6,341 bases of DNA from Spongiicolonus versatilis. Its GTDB lineage: Bacteria > Pseudomonadota > Gammaproteobacteria > Arenicellales > Spongiicolonaceae. The notes under the pieces were generated by a model that had not been told where the DNA came from, searched no databases, and saw only the letters and a list, made by a program, of their open reading frames with translations. The stretch's first letter is position 1, and every line of letters begins with the position of its first letter. The DNA is taken from assembly GCA_028286165.1 (NCBI GenBank), contig JAPYMU010000209.1, positions 1 to 6,341 on the forward strand. Reading direction: 5' to 3'. The translations under genes were made by a program, and so were the position numbers. Positions 1 to 6,341 of this stretch are shown here, piece by piece.

Positions 1-1347
1 GGTGACGCTGCGCGTGGTGGCGCTGTCCTGGCTGAGCGCCGGATTGCGGAAGCGGCGAAACTGGTTGTTGTCGTTGCGGTTGGCGTTGTGGTTGTGCAGG
101 TTGAGCGTGGCGGTGATGGTCTCGGCTTCTTCGGCCGCGGTGTCGCCGGCGATGTTGATGGTAATGCGGTGCGGCGAGGCGCCGGCGTTGCCGTTCGGGA
201 TGCCGGGCGCGATGCGCAAATAGCCGCGCCGGTCGGCATTGCTGAAATAACTGTTGGCCGCCGCCCCCACGCTGTAGTCGGCGCCGGCGGTGGCGCTGCC
301 GCTCAAGGTGTAGTGAACGTAGGTGAAGACGCGCGGGTGCATCTGGCTGGCGGTGAAGCCGGGCGCGGCGGTGGCGGTGAAAGTGACCGGGATGGTCACT
401 TGCACGCCCTCATCGACTGTTGCCGCCGATGGCGCGCCGAGAGCCGCGTGCAAACTGCCGTCGTTGTCCGCCACATGAGTGCAAGCGCGGCTCTGCGATG
501 GGTTGATGAACAGGCGGTAGGGGTTGCTCCCGGACGGCACGAGGGCGCGCAACTGCACGCAGAGTTCCTCCAAGTTTTCCGGCTCGTTGTCGTCGACGGT
601 GGTGACGGTGATGGTGAAGCCGGCCGTGCCGCCATCGATTCTTGCCGGCACCGTGGAGCGGTAGCCGCCCTCCGCCCCAACCCACCGGCGCGCCGTGGCC
701 TGCACACCGCTGTGGCGAATTACCGGCGGCATGATGTCCGCACGCCGCATGCCGTTCGAGTCGGGGATTTGCATGTTGAGAATCAGGTGCGTGTGATTGG
801 CGAGGCCGTTGGCGATGGTGACGGTATAGACGGCGCTGCCGCCTTCGGCGATTTGGCTGACCGGGCCGGTGATGCTGGCGCCGAAGGTGTCGTCGACATA
901 AATGGTGATGGAAGAATCCACGCCGAGCACTTGCATATTTCCATCGGCCGGGATGGCAAACACGGAAGCGAGAACAAAAGTCATGCGCTCGCCGGTTTCG
1001 ACGATGGAATCTTGCACCACGTGCATGCGCACCTCCGTCTGGCGCTGCCCCGGTAAAATGGTGAACTGGCCTTGCATGGCTTGTCCGCTGCGCAAATCCG
1101 CCGCGCTAAAACCGCCGACCGTGTCCAGCCGCCATTCGCCCGCAATGGAGGTCCCGGCCGGCAACGCCTGCTCATCGATGGTATAAATCTGAAAAACCGC
1201 GTCCTGCCCTTCATAAACCACGCTGTTCGCATTGGCCGCGCGCACGCTGACCTCCAGCCGGTTGCCGCTCTGCGCCCACGCACCGGGGGCAGCCGCCAGC
1301 AGCGCAAGCAAAAGCAGCGCGGCAACTGCGACCGGGAGGTTACTTAC
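1..1347 (-). CDS. Secreted multi-domain Calx-beta-like protein, partial (C-terminus beyond left edge; start codon unresolved)
   Basis: This open frame has codons ending at positions 1, 4, 7 and so on. It runs without a stop from the left edge up to a TGA at 1507-1509. At 1273-1344 it encodes a Sec-type signal peptide: SNLPVAVAALLLLALL, then an AWA-Q cleavage site with the cut between 1273 and 1272. The exported part seen here is 424 residues, divided into three similar modules at about 889-1272, 460-888 and 1-459. Each has the Calx-beta pattern: an early EG (VYEGQ, IAEGG, VDEGV), a beta-rich middle, a T/ITV strand, then D..E.E (DSIVETGE, DDNEPENLEE, DTAAEEAE). The first two close with an acidic turn (YVDD, VADND). 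Module 3 has the most typical stretch, SGSATAGADYSVG. Module 2 has two Cys 26 residues apart that could form a disulfide. In this family such modules form beta-sandwiches, often Ca2+-binding and in adhesins or surface proteins; a specific role is not visible. No ATG, GTG or TTG lies in frame before the signal core. The first in-frame TTG, at 1309-1311, would cut into it. The right boundary given is therefore only the edge of recognisable coding. Confidence 0.8.
1273..1344 (-). other. Sec signal peptide coding segment of the Calx-beta-like protein
   Basis: The segment encodes a hydrophobic core rich in Leu and Ala (VAVAALLLLALLAAA), then Pro-Gly and an A-x-A cleavage motif (AWA) before Gln. 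This is a textbook signal peptidase I site. The residue just upstream of the segment is Val, preceded by Arg (codon 1348-1350), so a positively charged n-region would need translation to begin further upstream. No Cys follows the cleavage site, so the product is not a lipoprotein. Confidence 0.75.
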
Positions 1348-1394
1348 ACGGCCGCCGTGCCCCGCGCCGGAAAGAAAAGTGAAATGACGTGAGA

Positions 1395-1520
1395 TTATCT
1401 TTGTAGCCCTTTGATAAAAAATAACAAATACGATGGAAGGGTGAAGTCCGGGCGCGCCGCAACAACCGAGTTCATCGGGCGGGATTTGTAGGGAAGTGTC
1501 ATTGGTTCAGTGCCAGCCAT
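1395..1520 (-). other. Doubtful 41-codon small ORF in the leader between promoter and secreted-protein gene
   Basis: An ATG at 1518-1520 opens 41 codons ending in TAA at 1395-1397. It begins MAGTEPMTLPYK and ends with a hydrophobic stretch, SYLLFFIKGLQR. It lies just downstream of the predicted start of the leftward transcript and stops about 50 bases before the recognisable coding of the secreted protein, in a different frame. None of its three Met codons has a clear Shine-Dalgarno sequence, and I recognise no homologous family. It may be an untranslated leader, a short upstream peptide, or chance. Confidence 0.15.
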
Positions 1521-1532
1521 GGAGCAGGTTGT

Positions 1533-1562
1533 TTTATAATCGAAGTTTAACCTCATCGTCAA
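1533..1562 (-). promoter_or_regulatory. Predicted sigma70-type promoter for the secreted-protein gene
   Basis: On the minus strand, TTGACG (1557-1562, five of six matches to TTGACA) is followed after 18 bases by TATAAA (1533-1538, five of six matches to TATAAT). It lies just past the lolD terminator and points at the Calx-beta-like gene, as a promoter starting a new transcript should. Transcription would begin near 1526, leaving a leader of roughly 130-180 bases. A weaker GATAAT at 1394-1399 could give a shorter leader but has no convincing -35 box. Confidence 0.5.
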
Positions 1563-1610
1563 CCGGCCGCAGTGGCTTGAAACCGCCTTTTTTAATCGAC
1601 CACTGGCTGG

Positions 1611-1653
1611 AAAAAAATGAAAAAGAAACGCGCCTGACGGGCCGCCCGGCGCC
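1611..1653 (-). terminator. Rho-independent terminator of the prfB-lysS-lolC-lolD operon
   Basis: Directly after the lolD stop codon, the minus strand reads GCGCC (1648-1652), a GC-rich loop, then GGCGC (1630-1634). Inside the loop CGGG and CCCG can pair further. The hairpin is followed by a T-rich tract (GTTTCTTTTTC, then seven T) down to 1611. A GC-rich stem with a U tail touching the stop codon is the usual form of an intrinsic terminator, and it ends the run of closely packed genes to the right. Confidence 0.7.
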
Positions 1654-2346
1654 TCAGCCGGCGGTGGACAGGACGCCATCTTCCATTCGCACCACGGTTT
1701 CCATTTCCGCGGCGAGTTTTTCGTCGTGGGTGACGATAACCAGGGCGGTGCCGAGGCCGCGGTTTAACTCGCGCATCAATTGTTGAACGTGGGCGGCGGC
1801 GCGGCGGTCCAGGTTGCCGGTGGGTTCATCGGCGAGGACGCAGGCCGGGTTTGTGACCAGCGCGCGGGCGACGGCGGTGCGCTGGCGTTCACCGCCGGAC
1901 AATTCGCCGGGTTTGTGGTGCAGGCGGTGGCTCAGGTTGACTTTGGCCAGCATTTCTTCGGCGCGGCGGCGGGCGGCGGCGGCACTGAGGCCGTGGCGGC
2001 GCGCAATCCACAGCGGCATGGCGACATTTTCCAGGGCGGTGAATTCGGGCAGCAGGTGGTGGAACTGGTAAACAAAACCCAGCGCGCGGTTGCGCACCGC
2101 GCCGCGCTCTTTCTCGCCGAGCTCGGAAAAATTTTTGCCGTTAATGCGCACCGCGCCGCCGCTGGGCCGGTCAAGGCCGCCGAGCAGGTGAAGCAATGTG
2201 CTCTTGCCGCTGCCCGATGCGCCCACCACCGCCACCTGCTGGCCGGCTTTGATGCTGAGGTTGACGCCGCGCAAAACCTCCACCCGCGCGTCGCCCTGGC
2301 GGAATTCCTTGCGCAGGCTTTCGCACTGCAGGACCGGCGCGTTCAT
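1654..2346 (-). CDS. lolD: Lipoprotein-releasing system ATP-binding protein LolD
   Basis: LolD is the cytoplasmic ATPase that powers the LolC/E(F) permease to extract mature lipoproteins from the inner membrane and hand them to periplasmic LolA. At 230 residues it has the usual length. All ABC motifs are intact: Walker A GASGSGKST (42-50), Q-loop Gln94 within VYQFHHLLPEFTALENV, a stretch highly typical of LolD, signature LSGGERQR (149-156), Walker B CVLADE (169-174), D-loop NLD (178-180) and switch His207 in VTHD. The ATG overlaps the stop of the permease gene by four bases (ATGA, 2343-2346). This implies translational coupling and fits the weak Shine-Dalgarno sequence upstream. A terminator hairpin begins right after the stop. 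The general MacB-type ATPases are the nearest alternative, but the Q-loop stretch and the neighbouring permease favour LolD strongly. Confidence 0.96.
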   Translation of the reverse strand: MNAPVLQCESLRKEFRQGDARVEVLRGVNLSIKAGQQVAVVGASGSGKSTLLHLLGGLDRPSGGAVRINGKNFSELGEKERGAVRNRALGFVYQFHHLLPEFTALENVAMPLWIARRHGLSAAAARRRAEEMLAKVNLSHRLHHKPGELSGGERQRTAVARALVTNPACVLADEPTGNLDRRAAAHVQQLMRELNRGLGTALVIVTHDEKLAAEMETVVRMEDGVLSTAG

Positions 2347-3607
2347 TCGTAGCGCAGCGCCTCGGCCGGCTGCACCCGGGAGGCGCGCCAGGCCGGGTAG
2401 AGGGTGGCGAGAAAACCAAGGGCGAAAGAGGCGGCGGTGATCTTCGCCACATCGGGCCAGCGCAACTCGCCGGGAAAGCGGCTGACCACGTAAATGTCGG
2501 CGGGGAAGAAAGTGAGGCCGAAAAGGTTTTCAAAAAACGGAATCACCGTGTCCACATTAAGTGCGCTAACAACGCCCAGGGCGCCGCCAACCACGGTGCC
2601 GAGCACGCCGATGACGGTGCCTTGCACCATGAACACGCCCATCACGCCCAGCGGCGAGATGCCGAGGGTGCGCAGGACGGCGATGTCGGCGCGCTTGTCG
2701 GTGACCACCATGACCAGCGTGGACACGATGTTGAAGGCGGCGACGGCGACAATCAAAAGCAGAATGATGAACATCACCCTCCTCTCGATTTGCAGCGCGC
2801 GGAAAAAATTACGGTGCTCCAGCGTCCAGTCGCTGACCCTGAGCGCGCTGCCGGCGGCGTTGGTGAGGGCCGGGTCGGCGCGCAACTGCTCGCGCACCCG
2901 CGGCGCATCGTCCAGGTCGGCGATGCGCAGACGCAGGCCGCTGACGCCGTCGCCGGTGCGGAACAATTTTGCCGCGTCGGCGAGGTGGATGAAGGCGAGG
3001 GTGCTGTCGTATTCATACATGCCGAGGTGGAAAATGCCGCCGACCGTGAACCGCCGCAGGCGCGGCAAAACGCCGGCCGGGGTGGCCTGGCCGCCGGGCG
3101 TTACCAGGGTGAGTTTGTCGCCGAGGGTGAGGCCCAGTTGCCAGGCCAGCTCCTGGCCGATGATGATGCGGAAGGCGCCGGGGCTGAGGCTGTTGATGCC
3201 GCCGGCTTTGATGTCGTCCAGCACGTCGCTGACCTGGGATTCAGCCGCCGGCAGTACGCCCCGCACCAGCACCCCGGCGGCCTTGCGGTTGGCGCCGGCC
3301 ATGCCCTGCCCCAGTACGAAAGGCGCGACAGCCTCACTCTGCGGATGGGCCTGCAAAACAGGCGCCAGTTCCCGCCACCGAACAAGCGCCCCGCCGCTGG
3401 CGGCGCTGACTGTGACATGCGATGCAGCGCTCAGGATGCGCGCTTTCAATTCTTTCTCAAAGCCGTTCATGATGGACAGCACCGTAATCAACGCCCACAC
3501 GCCGATACTGACGCCGAGGATGGAGACGGTGGAGATAAACGAGATGAAATGGTTGCGGCGGCGCGCGCGGGTGTAGCGCAGGCCGATGAACAACTCCAGC
3601 GGGCGGA

Positions 3608-3611
<4 letters not shown>
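2343..3611 (-). CDS. lolC: Lipoprotein-releasing system permease, LolC/LolF type
   Basis: This is the inner-membrane permease of the lipoprotein exporter, acting with LolD. The 422-residue product has the expected plan. A basic N-terminus (LRYTRARRRNHFISFIS) leads into TM1 at about 22-48, followed by a large periplasmic domain at about 50-275. TM2 is at about 279-304, TM3 at about 322-350 and TM4 at about 388-407, forming the FtsX-like C-terminal core. The cytoplasmic coupling segment VTDKRADIAVLRTLG is at 303-317. The end, PAEALRYE, matches the family C-terminus. A loop with TPAGVLPRLRRF (177-188) aligns by eye with the LolC Hook that binds LolA. The start ATG overlaps the lysS stop by four bases (ATGA, 3608-3611), and the stop overlaps the lolD start. 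Only one permease gene accompanies lolD, so it may act as a homodimer of the LolF kind rather than as LolC paired with a distant LolE; the sequence here cannot decide this. Confidence 0.93.
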
Positions 3612-5092
<1,481 letters not shown>

Positions 5093-5113
5093 GGAACGGC
5101 GCCCCGGGTTTCT

Positions 5114-6248
5114 TTAGACGCCGGCTTTCAGGCTGGCTTCAATGAACGGATCCAGCGCGCCGTCCAGCACTGCCTGGGTGTTGCCGGTTTCCACGCCGGT
5201 GCGCAGGTCTTTGATGCGCGACTGGTCCAGAATGTACGAGCGAATCTGGCTGCCCCAGGAGATGTCGGCCTTGGACGCCTCCAGCGCCTGCTGTTCGGCG
5301 CGGCGCTTTTGCATCTCGCGCTCATACAGCCGCGCGCGCAGCATGGCCATGGCCTCGGCCTTGTTGCGGTGCTGGGAACGGTCGCTCTGGCACTGGACGA
5401 CGATGCCGCTGGGCTGGTGGGTGATGCGCACCGCCGAGTCGGTGCGGTTGACATGCTGGCCGCCGGCGCCGCTGGCGCGGTAGGTGTCGATGCGCAGGTC
5501 GGCCGGGTTGACCTCCACCGCCACGCTGTCGTCCACCTCCGGGTAGGCGAACACCGAGGCGAAGGAGGTGTGGCGGCGGTTGCCGGAGTCAAACGGCGAC
5601 TTGCGCACCAGGCGGTGCACGCCGGTTTCAGTGCGCAGGCGGCCGTAGGCGTAGGGGCCGGTGAACTTGACGGTGGCGCTCTTGATGCCGGCGACCTCGC
5701 CATCGGACAACTCCACCATGGCCGTGCGGTAGCCGTGGGCATCACCCCAGCGCAAATACATGCGCAGCAGCATGTTGGCCCAGTCTTGCGCCTCGGTGCC
5801 GCCGGAGCCGGCCTGGATGTCAATGAAAGCGTTACCCTCGTCCATCTCGCCGCTGAACATGCGGTTGAACTCCAGCGTCTCCAACGTGCGGCAGCAACGG
5901 CGCAAGTCCTCGGCCACCTCGGCCAGGGATTCGGCGTCCTCCTCTTGGCGCAGCAACTCCAGCATCTCCATAGTCTCGTTGCTGTCGGCGCGCAGTTTCT
6001 TCAGCGGCGCCACCACCTTCTCCAGCCGCGCCCGCTCCAGCCCCAGTTGGCGCGCGCGCTCCGGGTCGCGCCACACCTCCGGCGCCTCCATCAGCCGCAC
6101 AACTTCCAGCAGCCGCTCCTGTTTGCCGGCGAAGTCAAAGATGCCCCCAAATCTCATCAACCCGCCGCGCACAATCACGCGCGGTTTCGAGCATTTCGGG
6201 GATGGATGTCGGGGGGTTCGGGTCGGGTTTCTGCTCAGCGTCACGCAT
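5114..6248 (-). CDS. prfB: Peptide chain release factor 2 (RF2), expressed by programmed +1 frameshift
   Basis: RF2 recognises UGA and UAA stop codons on the ribosome and triggers release of the finished protein. The gene has two frames. Codons 1-37 (6248 to 6138) end in ...RVDEIWGHL and then meet an in-frame TGA at 6135-6137. Skipping T6137 continues at GAC 6134-6136 for 340 codons (DFAGKQERLLEV...) to TAA at 5114-5116, giving 377 residues against 365 in E. coli. The stop-recognition tripeptide SPF is at 217-219 and the catalytic GGQ at 262-264 (SGAGGQHVNRT). The residue four before the GGQ is Ala258, the usual bacterial choice rather than the Thr found in E. coli K-12. The C-terminus FIEASLKAGV is typical. 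A single-frame reading from a GTG at 6242-6244 would give a wrong N-terminus. The Pro-rich first 18 residues (MRDAEQKPDPNPPTSIPE) are unusual, and translation may instead start at ATG 6192-6194. lysS follows after 21 bases. Confidence 0.95.
6134..6148 (-). promoter_or_regulatory. prfB: prfB programmed +1 ribosomal frameshift site
   Basis: The minus strand reads GGGGG CAT CTT TGA C. The internal Shine-Dalgarno-like GGGGG is at 6144-6148, the slippery CTT at 6138-6140 and the stop TGA at 6135-6137, followed by C. The 3-base spacing between the G run and CTT equals that of the E. coli site, which differs only by TAT in place of CAT. In the known mechanism the internal Shine-Dalgarno pairs with 16S rRNA and the poor UGA-C stop context slows RF2. 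The ribosome then slips one base forward, so RF2 shortage raises RF2 synthesis. Confidence 0.95.
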
Positions 6249-6285
6249 GGCCGGATACCGCAGGCGGCAATGAAAAGCGGCGGCG

Positions 6286-6294
6286 ATTATACCA
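6286..6294 (-). promoter_or_regulatory. Extended -10 promoter element for the prfB operon
   Basis: The minus strand carries TGG at 6292-6294 joined to a perfect TATAAT at 6286-6291, an extended -10 (TGnTATAAT) element. No good -35 box is seen at the usual 16-18 base spacing, which is common for this promoter class. Transcription would start near 6279, about 31 bases before the ATG at 6248 or 85 before the ATG at 6194. No clear Shine-Dalgarno sequence precedes either start. Confidence 0.6.
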
Positions 6295-6312
6295 CGCACT
6301 CAATGATTATGC

Positions 6313-6338
6313 CGCGGCGTTTTCCGGGCGACGCCGCG
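6313..6338. repeat. GC-rich inverted repeat at the right edge, possible terminator
   Basis: CGCGGCGT (6313-6320) and ACGCCGCG (6331-6338) are exact reverse complements of eight bases around a ten-base loop. On the plus strand the repeat is followed by TTT, at which point the window ends. It could be the stem of an intrinsic terminator for a gene on the plus strand, a hairpin upstream of the prfB promoter, or chance in GC-rich DNA. The short visible T run prevents a decision. Confidence 0.35.
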
Positions 6339-6341
6339 TTT

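Noticed and set aside
88..1056. A 322-codon plus-strand open frame across the left region
   Set aside because: It lies antisense to the signal-peptide/Calx-beta frame. Its product is a low-complexity Gly/Ala/Val/Arg/Asp/His mix with no recognisable domain, while the opposite strand gives a coherent secreted protein.
981..1325. A minus-strand frame beginning with TTG and reading MPRCFCLRC, which could be taken as the real left-region gene
   Set aside because: It is the off-frame shadow of the Calx-beta-like gene. It is rich in Arg and Cys, has no domain and ends at 981 while the true frame continues to the edge.
1574..1596. Possible plus-strand terminator (GGC, loop, GCC, six T)
   Set aside because: The stem is only three base pairs, and there is no plus-strand gene ending before it.
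1395..1679. A 94-codon minus-strand frame overlapping the end of lolD
   Set aside because: It starts inside lolD, reads through the terminator hairpin and T tract, and has no family resemblance. Only its last 41 codons, downstream of the predicted promoter, are kept as a doubtful small ORF.
6135..6137. The TGA in prfB as an inactivating stop (pseudogene)
   Set aside because: It sits in the exact programmed frameshift context (GGGGG, 3-base spacer, CTT TGA C), and all RF2 motifs downstream are intact.
5114..6244. prfB as a simple gene starting at GTG 6242-6244
   Set aside because: The upstream part in this frame does not resemble RF2. The zero frame from ATG 6248 with the canonical CTT TGA C site explains the N-terminus.

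Overview
The window reads as a piece of a GC-rich Gram-negative genome, most likely a gamma- or betaproteobacterium. The reasons are the adjacent prfB and lysS (the same pair is linked in Escherichia coli), a LolCD lipoprotein exporter (which needs an outer membrane), and E. coli-like versions of all four housekeeping proteins. I cannot place it more precisely. Every gene I can support is on the minus strand, so the window is read here from right to left.

Right edge to about 6250: a GC-rich inverted repeat at the edge and a promoter with a perfect extended -10 box. Then comes prfB (release factor 2), interrupted by the classical programmed +1 frameshift: the first 37 codons are in one frame, then CTT TGA C, then 340 codons in the next frame. 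The full product is 377 residues. After a 21-base gap comes lysS (lysyl-tRNA synthetase, class II). It overlaps by four bases (ATGA) with a LolC/LolF-type permease gene, which in turn overlaps by four bases with lolD, the ATPase of the same transporter. A GC-rich hairpin with a T-rich tail starts immediately after the lolD stop. prfB-lysS-lolC-lolD therefore looks like one operon joining translation genes to lipoprotein export.

About 1348-1653: a gene-poor spacer holding the terminator, a good sigma70-type promoter pointing left, a long leader and a doubtful 41-codon ORF.

1 to about 1347: a long open frame that runs off the left edge. It encodes a Sec-type signal peptide followed by three tandem Calx-beta-like modules (at least 424 mature residues). 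It is easy to miss because neither its stop nor a normal start codon lies in the window: the frame is open up to a TGA at 1507-1509, yet it has no ATG, GTG or TTG before the signal-peptide core. The gene is either partial with a lost, rare or mis-sequenced start, or broken at the very 5' end.

I see no mobile element, CRISPR array, tRNA, rRNA or defence system. The points worth a second look are the prfB recoding site, the missing start codon of the secreted protein, and the single-permease Lol transporter cotranscribed with prfB and lysS.
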